Part shown: positions 8,595 to 16,763 of the stretch, piece after piece
How positions within the stretch are numbered: the stretch's first letter is position 1
How the letters are laid out: each line of letters opens with the position of its first letter
NCBI GenBank assembly: GCA_963829355.1
Contig: CAWHHZ010000032.1
Location: 62,001 to 126,000, forward strand
Source of the DNA: CAWHHZ01 sp963829355
Lineage (GTDB): Bacteria; Acidobacteriota; Thermoanaerobaculia; Gp7-AA8; JAHWKK01
Reading direction: 5' to 3'
Length of the DNA: 64,000 nt
Position numbers and translations under genes: made by a program
The notes under the pieces: generated by a model
Told to the model about the DNA's origin: nothing
Databases searched by the model: none
What the model saw: only the letters and a program-made list of their open reading frames with translations

Positions 8595-9249
8595 CCAGGG
8601 CGGTCCTTACGAAACGCGAGATCATGGCGATCTCCTCGTCCGTAATCTCGTGACCGATATTCAGCTCATGGTACTCCGGTTCTATGCCAGCCGAGGTGAG
8701 AATCGTGCGTGTTATCCGTGCAGCCTGGACAGGAACCGTGCTGTCGAGGGTTCCATGGATCAGTAGAACGCGAGGTTTGGAACGGATGGCTTCCGGTGGA
8801 AGGTTCCGCGGATCGATTCCGCCACTGAGCGCCACGACTCCGGCCATGGTCTCCGGGCTTCTGAGTCCGGCGTCGAGCGCCATCAGTGCCCCCTGGGAGA
8901 AGCCGCACAGAACGGTACTCGAAGACTCGGCGCCGTAGCGCTCCGCAAGTTCGTCCAGAAAGCGGGCGAACTTCGCCCGGCTTTCTTCGAGTGAGGCCGG
9001 CTCGGGAGGATACCCGTCGAACCACGTGTAGCCCAACTCGATGCCGGGTGAGGGGGAGAAGCGCCTCGGAGCATCCGGGAGCACGAACCGGTACGGGCGA
9101 TCCCCTCCGATCAGCGGGGCGAGCGGAGCCAGATCATTCGCGTCTGCTCCGCGTCCATGAATCAGAATCACGAGAGGCGAACCGCTGGCGGCGAGCCCTC
9201 CGGGCGTCGATTCGAGATAGGAGAGTGTGAGGTCGTTGTGGCGGATCAT
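8587..9249 (-). CDS. Alpha/beta hydrolase, phospholipase/carboxylesterase family
   Basis: A 220-residue serine hydrolase of the small carboxylesterase/lysophospholipase-like family. It has the oxyanion segment LIHGRGADANDL, the nucleophile elbow GFSQG, the acid in the GTLDSTVP segment, and the base in GHEI near the C-terminus. There is no signal peptide, so it acts in the cytosol. The substrate is unknown; relatives cleave short acyl esters. It is the first gene of a two-gene unit with the NTF2-like protein. Confidence 0.9.
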   Translation of the reverse strand: MIRHNDLTLSYLESTPGGLAASGSPLVILIHGRGADANDLAPLAPLIGGDRPYRFVLPDAPRRFSPSPGIELGYTWFDGYPPEPASLEESRAKFARFLDELAERYGAESSSTVLCGFSQGALMALDAGLRSPETMAGVVALSGGIDPRNLPPEAIRSKPRVLLIHGTLDSTVPVQAARITRTILTSAGIEPEYHELNIGHEITDEEIAMISRFVRTALDG

Positions 9250-9277
9250 TGCAGCCTTCCGTTATGAGTCGTTTTGT

Positions 9278-9305
9278 TTGGCGAAACTCGTCGACGCGGT
9301 ACAAT
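9278..9305 (+). promoter_or_regulatory. Probable sigma-70 promoter of pilT
   Basis: A -35-like TTGGCG (9278-9283) and a -10-like TACAAT (9300-9305) are separated by 16 bases. The expected start of transcription, about 9312, would give a leader of about 34 bases before the pilT GTG codon. Confidence 0.55.
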
Positions 9306-9345
9306 GGATCTTTGTTCGACGTAATCGTCCGCTCGAGGTGTTGCC

Positions 9346-10518
9346 GTGCATATTAATGATCTTCTCAAAATAGCAGCCGAACGCCGTGCTTCCGACCTTC
9401 ATATCAAGGTGGGGTCGCATCCCGTCATCCGGGTCGATGGTGAGCTGGTTCCCCTGGTCGAGCTCAAGCGCCTGATGCAGGAAGACACGATCGCCATGGC
9501 GTTCTCGATGATGTCCTCGAGACAGAAAGAGAAGTTCAAGAACAACTACGAGATCGACTTTGCCTACTCCGTGCCGGGTCTCGGCCGGTTTCGCTGCAAC
9601 ATCTTTCAGCAGCGGGGAACGGTGGGTCTCGTTCTGCGCGTCATTCCGGTCAAGATCGCCTCGATTCGAGAGCTCATGCTCCCGGCAGTTCTCGAGAGAA
9701 TCTGTGAAGAACGCCGAGGCCTGATTCTGTGTACGGGCACGACCGGGTCGGGCAAATCGACCACACTCGCGGCGATGATCGACTACATCAACGCTCACCG
9801 GACCGAGCACATCATTACGGTCGAGGATCCGATCGAATTTCTCCACCGTGACAAGAAGTCGATCGTCAACCAGCGAGAGGTCGAGGTCGATACGAAGTCG
9901 TTCGCTCAGGCGCTGCGATCGGCTCTGCGTCAGGATCCCGACGTGATTCTCGTCGGCGAGATGCGCGACTACGAGACGATCGAGACTGCTCTGACGGCGG
10001 CAGAGACGGGGCATCTTGTCCTCTCGACCCTTCACACGATGGACGCGACCGAGACGATCAACCGCATCATCTCGGTTTTTCCTCCGCATCAGCAGAAGCA
10101 GATCCGGCTGCAGCTTGCGGCGGTTCTCAAGTCGGTCATTTCCCTGCGCCTCCTTCCGCGTGCTGACGGACTGGGACGCGTTCCGGCGGCCGAGGTTCTG
10201 ATCTCCACCGGCTATATCCGGGACTGTATCGAGAACAAGGAAAAAACGAAGCTGATCAAGGACGCCATCTCACAAGGTACCTCGCAGTACGGGATGCAGA
10301 CGTTCGATCAGTCGATCTACATTCTCTACAAGAACGGCCTGATTACACTCGAAGAGGCACTCCGCCGCGCTTCGAATCCGGACGAGTTCAAGCTCAAGAT
10401 CCAGGGCATTCAGTCGACCTCCGACGTGTCGCGCGAGGAGATGGAATCGCAGCTCGAAGGTGCGACCGACGACCCCTTCGCCGAGGAGAGCCCGTTCGAC
10501 TTCTCGAATCAGGTGTGA
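9346..10518 (+). CDS. pilT: Type IV pilus retraction ATPase PilT
   Basis: This hexameric ATPase depolymerises type IV pili and drives twitching motility. The 390-residue protein shows the N-terminal PilT segment ASDLHIKVG, Walker A GTTGSGKSTT at 131-140, the Asp box and Walker B ILVGEMRD at about 201-208, and the His box segment HLVLSTLHT. The start is a GTG with GAGG upstream; it matches where PilT proteins normally begin. The C-terminal tail after about residue 350 is longer than in typical PilT and acidic. No other pilus gene is adjacent; a PilB-type ATPase lies 20 kb away. Confidence 0.95.
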   Translation: MHINDLLKIAAERRASDLHIKVGSHPVIRVDGELVPLVELKRLMQEDTIAMAFSMMSSRQKEKFKNNYEIDFAYSVPGLGRFRCNIFQQRGTVGLVLRVIPVKIASIRELMLPAVLERICEERRGLILCTGTTGSGKSTTLAAMIDYINAHRTEHIITVEDPIEFLHRDKKSIVNQREVEVDTKSFAQALRSALRQDPDVILVGEMRDYETIETALTAAETGHLVLSTLHTMDATETINRIISVFPPHQQKQIRLQLAAVLKSVISLRLLPRADGLGRVPAAEVLISTGYIRDCIENKEKTKLIKDAISQGTSQYGMQTFDQSIYILYKNGLITLEEALRRASNPDEFKLKIQGIQSTSDVSREEMESQLEGATDDPFAEESPFDFSNQV

Positions 10519-10526
10519 GAGGCGGA

Positions 10527-10588
10527 GTTCAAAGGTTCAAGGGTTCAAAGGTTCAGGAGTTCTGAAACCCTGAACCCCCTGAACCCTC
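10527..10588. repeat. Inverted tandem array, GGTTCAA / TGAACCC
   Basis: Four direct units of the type GGGTTCAAAGGTTCA are followed at once by reverse-complement units TGAAACCCTGAACCCCC, so the whole can fold into a hairpin with arms of about 25 bases. It lies just after the pilT stop and may double as a terminator, but there is no T run. Confidence 0.8.
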
Positions 10589-10632
10589 CTCCCTCCCTCC
10601 GGGCGCTGCGATTGCAGAGATATACTTCCGCC

Positions 10633-11286
10633 ATGGCAGAACCGCACCAGCAATTCAAGAAAAAGACGATGCAGGGGAAGAAGTCGGACGAGGTGGACGC
10701 CTATATCGAGGAGGCGGCTCTATTCGCGAAGCCGATCCTGAACAGGATCCGCAAGGCGTTCCACTTCGGTTGTCCCGATCTCGAGGAGACTCTCAAATGG
10801 GGGGCACCTCATTTCGAGTACAAAGGGATCATCGGAGCGATGTCGGCACACAAGGAGCACGTCACGATGTCGTTCTGGAAGGGACAGTTGATGAAGGATC
10901 CCGAGGGGATCTTCAACGTCGTGGGCCAGACCCAGATGTCAGCGATCAAGTTCCGTGCGCTCAAGGACATGCCGCCTCAGCAGATCCTGATCGAATACGT
11001 GAGCGAAGCCGCCGATCTGAACGAGAGAGGCGTCAAGGCGAAGAAGAAGACGGCAAAGGTCAAGGAGAGGCTGACAATCCCCGACGATCTTCTCGAAGCG
11101 CTCGGGAAGAACAGCGACGCGAGGAAGAACTTCGATGGATTCAGCTACTCGAACAAGAAGGATTACATCGAGTGGCTGGAAGAGGCAAAGCGGGTTCAGA
11201 CACGCCGCAAACGTCTCGCCACGGCGATCGAATGGATGGCCGAAGGAAAGCCGCGCAACTGGAAGTACATGAAGCAGGAACGCTGA
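10633..11286 (+). CDS. YdeI/OmpD-associated family protein with DUF1801-like N-terminus
   Basis: A 217-residue cytosolic protein. The N-terminal part (LEETLKWGAPHFEYKG) resembles DUF1801-type domains and the C-terminal part (about 140-215: RKNFDGFSYSNKKDYIEWL, then a basic region) matches the YdeI family, sometimes annotated as bacteriocin-protection proteins. The biochemical role is not known. The start at 10633 is preferred over 10612 because the first seven codons of the longer frame are not protein-like. No clear ribosome site is visible. The gene stands alone between repeat-rich gaps. Confidence 0.85.
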   Translation: MAEPHQQFKKKTMQGKKSDEVDAYIEEAALFAKPILNRIRKAFHFGCPDLEETLKWGAPHFEYKGIIGAMSAHKEHVTMSFWKGQLMKDPEGIFNVVGQTQMSAIKFRALKDMPPQQILIEYVSEAADLNERGVKAKKKTAKVKERLTIPDDLLEALGKNSDARKNFDGFSYSNKKDYIEWLEEAKRVQTRRKRLATAIEWMAEGKPRNWKYMKQER

Positions 11287-11337
11287 CGTAACGCCTCCGG
11301 CGTTCGTCGCCCCTTCGGCTCGTCGCACCCTCGATTT

Positions 11338-11552
11338 GTCATCCTGAGAGGCTGTGAAACAATCCAGCCTCTGAGCGGGGGAATGGCGCCGCTTCGCTTC
11401 GCCAATGGAGTGAAATGACTCACCCGTCTGTCATTCCGCCTGCCCTGAGGAGCGAAGCCGAAGGGACGGCCGCGGATCTCGTACGGCCGATCTCAGAACG
11501 GAAGTACGCGACAGTCAGGACGTACCCGATCCTTCGCTGCGCTCAGGATGAC
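11338..11552. repeat. Disrupted GTCATCCTGAGC-family element (copy G) with GTCATTCC-family fragment
   Basis: The 324-base gap 11287-11610 holds no gene. It starts with a left end GTCATCCTGAGAGGCTG (11338) and ends with a right end CCCGATCCTTCGCTGCGCTC plus AGGATGAC (11526-11552), but the middle contains a fragment of the other family (CTGTCATTCCGCC, about 11429) and a segment with CGACAGTCAGGACGTAC as found in copy F. It looks like a mosaic from insertion of one element type into another. Confidence 0.65.
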
Positions 11553-11577
11553 TCCGGGTCGCGCGCTTGCAGCAACT

Positions 11578-11609
11578 GTGTGACTGACGACTGACGACTG
11601 ACGACTGAA
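11578..11609. repeat. Short GACTGAC tandem array
   Basis: Three to four perfect units of ACTGACG run right up to the stop codon of the EF-P gene on the opposite strand. The unit is the same as at 3028-3073 and 50776-50862. Confidence 0.8.
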
Positions 11610-11610
11610 A

Positions 11611-12168
11611 TTACTTCGCGCGCTCCATGTAGCGGCCTTCGCTGGGGTCGACCACGATCTGTGTGCCCGCTTCGATGAACGCTGGCACCGTGACGACGAC
11701 ACCGTTCTCGAGAGTTGCCGGCTTGCCGGACGACGCGGCCGTTCCTCCCTTGACGGTCGGCTCAGTCTCCGCGATCGTGCAGACGACTGTCTTCGGAAGC
11801 TCGACGCCGAGCGGCTTGCCTTCATACAACTGGACCTGAATTTTCATCCCGTCGGTGAGCCATTTTCCTGCGTCGCCGAGATCCTCGTCCGACATCTCGA
11901 TCTGCTCGAAGTTCGACGTGTTCATGAAGTGGTATGCAGACCCGTCGTTGTAGAGGTACTCCATCTCCTGCGTATCGATGTAGGCCTGCTCGACGTCGTC
12001 GTTCGAGCGGAAGCGATGCTCGAACTGGTTTCCGGTCCGGAGGTTGCGGAGTTTCGCCTGGACCATCGCCCTGAGGTTGCCGGGAGTGTGGTGGCGGAAC
12101 TCCATGATCTTACAGAGCTCACCTTCGAAAACGATGACCATACCGTTGCGAATATTCGTTGCCTGCAT
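11611..12168 (-). CDS. efp: Translation elongation factor P with Asn at the tip position
   Basis: EF-P binds between the P and E sites and relieves ribosome stalling at proline stretches. The 185-residue length, three-domain layout and the C-terminal block PAFIEAGTQIVVD are typical. In domain I the loop that reaches the peptidyl-transferase centre reads HHTPGNLRAM: the residue that is normally a modified Lys (PGKG) or a rhamnosylated Arg (PGRG) is Asn31 here. Such non-Lys/Arg tips are known in some phyla. No EpmA, EpmB or EarP-like modification gene is in the window. The gene stands alone, divergent from the binding-protein gene at 12263. Confidence 0.95.
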   Translation of the reverse strand: MQATNIRNGMVIVFEGELCKIMEFRHHTPGNLRAMVQAKLRNLRTGNQFEHRFRSNDDVEQAYIDTQEMEYLYNDGSAYHFMNTSNFEQIEMSDEDLGDAGKWLTDGMKIQVQLYEGKPLGVELPKTVVCTIAETEPTVKGGTAASSGKPATLENGVVVTVPAFIEAGTQIVVDPSEGRYMERAK

Positions 12169-12262
12169 GTCGAGCGGTTCCTTTTAGAGTGCGTTTCCTG
12201 ATAAAGATGTCTGTCTTCGGGTCGGAAGTCGTCGTACGACCGGACAACAGGAGGTCATACCT

Positions 12263-13435
12263 TTGAACATCAGCAGGAAACGACCATCGTTAGCTTTGCC
12301 GATTCTGCTTCTCGCGACGTCCGTGTGGATGGTGGGGTGTCTTGCCCCCGACGAAAGCTCGGAAACCAGCGGCGGAGCGGCCGAAATTCCAGTAGGAGTC
12401 TACGTCGCACTCTCCGGACCTACGGGTACATTCGGGCAGTCGACCAAGGAGGGAGTCGAGCTGGCGATTGATGAAGTCAACGACAACGGCGGCGTGCTCG
12501 GGAAAAAGATCCGCGTCCTCGTCGAGGACAATATGGGGCGGCCCGATCAGGCAGTGGCGACTGTGACCAAGCTCATCACCAGAGACAATGTCGTGGCTCT
12601 GATCGGTGAGAACGCCTCATCGCGCTCTCTCGCGGCGGCTCCGGTTGCCCAGGCGAACGGTGTGCCGATGATCTCGCCTTCCTCGACGAATCCAGCGGTT
12701 ACCGAGAAGGGCGATTACATCTTTCGTGTCAGCTACACCGATCCGTATCAGGGCGCCGCGATTGCCGAGTTCGTCCGCAACAGTCTCGGCTTCGAAAGAG
12801 TGGCGATTCTCAAGGATGTGAAGAACGACTATTCGGTAGGGCTTGCAGACTTCTTCCGCCAGCGCTTCGAAGCCATGGGTGGAAAGGTTGTCGTGGATCA
12901 GAGCTACGCGGAGCAGGATAGCGACTTCCGCTCGCAGCTCACTTCGATCAGGAACAGCGAGGCGCAGGCGATCGTCGTTCCCGGCTACTACACTGACGTC
13001 GGCCAGATCGCGATCCAGGCACGGGAGCTCGGGATCGATCTTCCGCTCGTGGGAGGCGACGGTTGGGATTCTCCGAAACTGCTCGAGATCGGAGGCGAGG
13101 CGCTCAACGGCTCCTACTTCGCGAACCACTACTATGCAGACGAGGACCGGCCGGCAGTCAGAGAGTTCGTGAAGAAGTTCCAGGAGAGATACGGTCGACT
13201 TCCAGACTCCGTCAACGCCCTCTCGTACGATGCCGCAAGAATCCTTGTCGAAGCGATCGAGCGCGCCGGGGAAGTCGACAAGGCGAAGATCAGGGACCAA
13301 ATCGCTGCTACCAGCGATTACCAGGGAGTTTCGGGCGTCATCACTCTCGGACCCGACAGGAACCCGATCAAACCAGTGGCCATTCTCGCTGTGCGAGACG
13401 GGCAGATCGTTCTCGAGGAGTGGGTGAAGCCATGA
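12263..13435 (+). CDS. Branched-chain amino acid-type ABC substrate-binding lipoprotein
   Basis: A 390-residue periplasmic binding protein of the LivJ / Peripla_BP_6 family. A signal peptide ends in a lipobox-like WMVGC (Cys about 26), followed by a Ser/Gly-rich linker and a two-lobed domain with PVGVYVALSGPTGTFGQ, LIGENASSRSLAAAP and the hinge region near NALSYDAARILVEA. Family members bind amino acids, amides or aromatic acids; the ligand cannot be predicted here. The start is TTG, supported by a strong AGGAGGT 7 bases upstream. No permease or ATPase genes (LivHMGF) are adjacent. Its stop overlaps the next gene by 4 bases (ATGA). Confidence 0.9.
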   Translation: MNISRKRPSLALPILLLATSVWMVGCLAPDESSETSGGAAEIPVGVYVALSGPTGTFGQSTKEGVELAIDEVNDNGGVLGKKIRVLVEDNMGRPDQAVATVTKLITRDNVVALIGENASSRSLAAAPVAQANGVPMISPSSTNPAVTEKGDYIFRVSYTDPYQGAAIAEFVRNSLGFERVAILKDVKNDYSVGLADFFRQRFEAMGGKVVVDQSYAEQDSDFRSQLTSIRNSEAQAIVVPGYYTDVGQIAIQARELGIDLPLVGGDGWDSPKLLEIGGEALNGSYFANHYYADEDRPAVREFVKKFQERYGRLPDSVNALSYDAARILVEAIERAGEVDKAKIRDQIAATSDYQGVSGVITLGPDRNPIKPVAILAVRDGQIVLEEWVKP

Positions 13436-15244
13436 GCCGTCCATTTTCAATCGTCTGCCTGATGATCGTCGGCGTGCTGGCCGGGACGCAGTGCGCGACT
13501 GTCCCCGATGCTCAGGACGACGGAATCACACCGATTTACATGATTCAGGGAGAGGGTCACCTGTCGCCGATGGTGGGTGCGCAGGTTACGTGTCGCAGGA
13601 GTGGTGACCGGAGTGCTCGACCGACAGAGCCTTCACGGTTTCTGGCTGCAGAATGGGCAGGGGAGGGAAGGTGCGTCCGCGGGCATTTTCGTGCACACGG
13701 GTGAGGCATCTGGTCTCACTCCGGGCGACGCGGTAACGGTGCTGGGGGAGGTCACCGAGTTCGGACGTCAAGGCACCCTCACATCGACTCAGATCGATGC
13801 CACCGAGGTCACGGCTGCGGGCGAAACAGAGTTGCCGGATCCCGTCAGGATCGGCGCTTCAGGGCTTCGGATACCGGAGATCATCGAAAACGACGGGCTG
13901 GAGTCATTCGACCCGCGTGAGGACGCGCTCGACTTCTGGGAATCTCTCGAGGGAGAGCGGGTCATCGTCAGCGAGTCGACGGTCGTCGGACCGAGCTCTC
14001 GGTTCGGTGACTTCGTGATCGTTCCGGACTCCGAAGGGGCTGACACGATCCGCACGGATGCCGGAGGGGTGCTCCTCCGGGCAGACGACGAGAACAGCGA
14101 GCGGATTGTCGTCGACCTGACCCTGCTGAAAGATCGGCCCTCGGTCGGGGTAGGGGACGAGCTTGCAGGCCCGCTGGAAGGCATTGTTCACTACGACTAT
14201 GGGATCTACAGGATCATGGCGACTGGACTTCCCGAGATCCGACCAGCCTCGCGGCCATCAAAGACTGCGGTCGGACAAGGTGAGCAATCCCTTTCCATCG
14301 CCAGCTACAACGTTCTCAATCTCTCCGCCGCCAACAAGGCAGACCGGTTCGAGAGTGTGGCAAAGTCGATCGTCGAGGATCTCGGCGCGCCCGATATCAT
14401 CGGCCTGCAGGAGATTCAGGATGACACCGGCGGAGCCGACGACGGCGTGGTCTCGGCGGCCGGAACGCTCCAGCGTCTCGTCGATGCCATCGTCGCTGCG
14501 GGTGGTCCGCGCTACGAGTGGCGGCAGATCGATCCAGTCGACAACGCAGATGGCGGCGCTCCCGGCTCCAATATTCGGGTCGCGTTCCTCATCGATCCGA
14601 CAGACGTCGAGATCATCGGCCGGGGTGCCGCGAGTTCCACCGATGAGGTGTCGATCGAAACCTCCGGCGGCGCAGTGCGACTCTCGGAGAGTCCTGGACG
14701 GATCGGCACGACAACCGAGTGCTTTCTCGGAGAGGGGGCAAGCGACGAGTCGGAAGGGACACGGAAGTCACTGGCGCTGGAGGTTCGTTTCCAACAGGAG
14801 ACGTACTTCCTGATCAACAATCATCTCAAGTCGAAGAGAGGCGATGACGCAGTGTTCGGATCGGCGCAGCCGCCGGAGAGGCGAACCGAGGCGCAGCGCC
14901 GCTGTCAGGCTGAGCTGGTGGCTGGCGTGGCGCGGCAGATCCTGCGCGAGGATTCGAAGGCAAAAGTCGTTGTTGTGGGGGACATGAATGAGCACGAGTT
15001 CCGTTCGCCGATGAAGGCTTTTACGGATGCCGGGCTCATTGAAATGATTGAGACGGTGCCGGTTTCACAGCGGTATTCTTATAACTATCAGGGCAACTCG
15101 CAGGTACTCGATCACATCTTCGTCAGTCGTTCACTCCGGGAGAATTCACGGCTGCTGGCCCAGCACATCAATACTGTCCTTCCTGAGAATGAGGCGGCCA
15201 GTGATCATGATCCACTTCTGCTGATCATCCAACCCGGACACTAG
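13432..15244 (+). CDS. Secreted endonuclease/exonuclease/phosphatase-family nuclease, frameshifted
   Basis: This resembles extracellular ExeM/NucH-type DNases: an N-terminal lipoprotein-type signal (VLAGTQCA), an OB-fold-like domain (GVVTGVLDRQSLHGFWLQN), then an EEP catalytic domain from about 14290 (SIASYNVLN, IIGLQEIQDD, FLINNHLKSKRG, VVVGDMNEHE, ASDHDPLL). The signal peptide and first strand are in one frame (13432 to about 13590) and the rest in another. Dropping one base near 13591 restores a continuous GAQVTVAGVVTG, exactly the family pattern. As written, translation would need the internal GTG at 13577 and would lose the signal. The start overlaps the upstream binding-protein stop by 4 bases, so the intact form was co-translated. 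It probably degrades extracellular nucleic acid. Confidence 0.82.
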
Positions 15245-15423
15245 CCCGCATTTCTCACCAGCCTTCTACTGCGGCGACGGATAGCGGCGCGGCTGCTGCG
15301 TTGCGCTCGATTCGGCTCCTCGACATAGTGTCGACTATGCCTGCGGGGCCGAACCTTCGCGCGCCTTGCATCCGCACCACTCTCCGCCGCCTCGCTACGA
15401 TATCTGGTGAGAAATGCGGCTAG
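15241..15423. mobile_element. MITE-like element with about 20-bp terminal inverted repeats
   Basis: The ends CTAGCCCGCATTTCTCACCA (15241-) and TGGTGAGAAATGCGGCTAG (-15423) are inverted copies differing by one extra C. Between them lie about 140 bases of GC-rich, non-coding sequence with an inner palindrome around CGACATAGTGTCG. The left end overlaps the stop codon of the nuclease gene. The element has no transposase; it would need a partner in trans. Confidence 0.7.
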
Positions 15424-15443
15424 AGCGCTTCTCGAATCATGAA

Positions 15444-15473
15444 AAAAGGGAGCGGCCGCGGCCGCTCCCTTTT
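15444..15473. terminator. Bidirectional Rho-independent terminator
   Basis: A perfect palindrome (AAAAGGGAGCGGCC followed by GCGGCCGCTCCCTTTT) with A-rich and T-rich flanks lies between the convergent nuclease and basic-protein genes and can serve both. Confidence 0.85.
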
Positions 15474-15502
15474 GTGAGAATTGTACGAATCCGTTGCTCG
15501 AA

Positions 15503-15943
15503 CTATTTCTGGCCGGCCGCCTGCTTCATCTGCTTCACAGCCTCCTCGCGGCCTTGTTCCTTTGCGAGGATCTTGAATCGGTCGCGCTCCTTACCGGAGA
15601 AACGCTTGATCAGCGAGATGTACTGTCCCTGAAGTTGCCGGCTCTTCTGCGTTTCCGGTGTCGTTGCCTTTCGCGAGCCACGTTTGCGCTTGCTGCGCTT
15701 GTCGCTTGATGCAGTACCGGCTGCCGATCCCCGTCTCTTTCGAGGGCTCCGCCCTGTGTCCGAAGCTGCCCCGGCGCCACCAGCACCTCGAAGCATCGAG
15801 AGACGATGTTCGAGATTTTCGATTTCGCTGTCCATTTCCTTCAGATATTTATCGATCTCACGTGACTTGATCTTCTTGTCTGCCACGATCCGTTCGAGCA
15901 CGAACTTCGCCTGGCCCGGTGTCAGCTTATCCAATGTCGCCAT
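15503..15943 (-). CDS. Small basic protein of unknown function, possibly DNA-binding
   Basis: A 146-residue protein in three parts: an N-terminal helical segment (TPGQAKFVLERIVADKKIK, then a short coiled coil SEIENLEHRLSML), a low-complexity Lys/Arg/Ser/Gly-rich centre (about residues 55-100), and a C-terminal helical part (QYISLIKRFSGKERDRFK). The basic linker between two helical regions recalls nucleoid-associated proteins, but no family is recognised. ATG 15943 is preferred over GTG 15946 because of its distance from the AAGGGGGAAG ribosome site. It is convergent with the nuclease gene through the terminator at 15444. Confidence 0.75.
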   Translation of the reverse strand: MATLDKLTPGQAKFVLERIVADKKIKSREIDKYLKEMDSEIENLEHRLSMLRGAGGAGAASDTGRSPRKRRGSAAGTASSDKRSKRKRGSRKATTPETQKSRQLQGQYISLIKRFSGKERDRFKILAKEQGREEAVKQMKQAAGQK

Positions 15944-16047
15944 CACTTCCCCCTTATTTCGCTCGAGATGAGTGTCTGATGCTACTGATAATCGTAGCAG
16001 GTAATAAGGTGACGGTATAGAAGCGCGGCAGCTTCAAAAAACCTGTT

Positions 16048-16683
16048 TTACACAAGTGCTGGTTTTTTGAAAAACGAGAGTGTCTTCTGCACTGCCACGT
16101 TGAGGTTTGAATCGACTGTGTGACCAGATCGCTTTCGCGGCACAAGCGAATGGTCTCCGTCGGGTATCCATTCGATCGTGACCTGACGTGAGAGCTCGTA
16201 AGACTGTACCTCGGCAGGCGTGCCGAATGGATCGCGCTCACCCTGGAGAATCAGTACTGGTACTCTCATGTCAGCAAGGTGAGCCGTGCGGAGCTTCTCG
16301 GGACGCCCAGGCGGATGGAACGGGTATCCGAAACAAACGACGCCGCTGACGTTTGCGCGCGATGCACTCATCGTCGCAATGCGTCCGCCGAGACTTTTTC
16401 CCCCAATGAACAGCGGATGGCGCCCCTCTGCTGACTCGATTGCCGTGAGCCACGTGTGTATGAGGACCTCCGCCCGATCCGGCCCTCTCTTGCCACCCTT
16501 TCTGCGTGCTGCCATGTAGGGGAATTCGAAGCGCATGACGCGGACGCCGCCACTCGACAAACGGTCCGCGATCGAGTTCATGAATGGCGAGTCCATCGGA
16601 GCACCAGCCCCATGGGCGAACAGGAACGTGACCGTGGCATCTTCGGAACCGTCGATCAGAAAACTCGAATCCGGGGCATCCAT
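16048..16683 (-). CDS. Alpha/beta hydrolase (KANL3/Tex30-type)
   Basis: A 211-residue cytosolic alpha/beta hydrolase. It shows FLFAHGAGAPMDSPFM near the N-terminus, the nucleophile elbow GGKSLGGR, the acid-loop segment LILQGERDPFGT and a C-terminal His in GDHSLVP. This pattern matches the KAT8 regulatory NSL subunit 3 / Tex30-like hydrolases, whose bacterial substrates are unknown. It stands alone, with its start 80 bases from the divergent channel gene. Confidence 0.85.
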   Translation of the reverse strand: MDAPDSSFLIDGSEDATVTFLFAHGAGAPMDSPFMNSIADRLSSGGVRVMRFEFPYMAARRKGGKRGPDRAEVLIHTWLTAIESAEGRHPLFIGGKSLGGRIATMSASRANVSGVVCFGYPFHPPGRPEKLRTAHLADMRVPVLILQGERDPFGTPAEVQSYELSRQVTIEWIPDGDHSLVPRKRSGHTVDSNLNVAVQKTLSFFKKPALV

Positions 16684-16748
16684 CGTTCAGTAGTTTACGC
16701 GATACCTGGTGGTGGCCGTCGCGACGGCTTCGTCGGCGGATCACCTCC

Positions 16749-16754
16749 TATAAT
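16749..16754 (+). promoter_or_regulatory. Perfect -10 box just before the channel gene
   Basis: A consensus TATAAT lies 9 bases upstream of the ATG at 16764. Transcription would start at about 16761, giving an almost leaderless mRNA. No convincing -35 is seen 17 bases upstream. Confidence 0.5.
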
Positions 16755-16763
16755 GGACTCCTG

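Noticed and set aside
15241..15423. tRNA or attachment site at the MITE-like ends
   Set aside because: No cloverleaf can be drawn and there is no integrase gene; the ends are simple inverted repeats.
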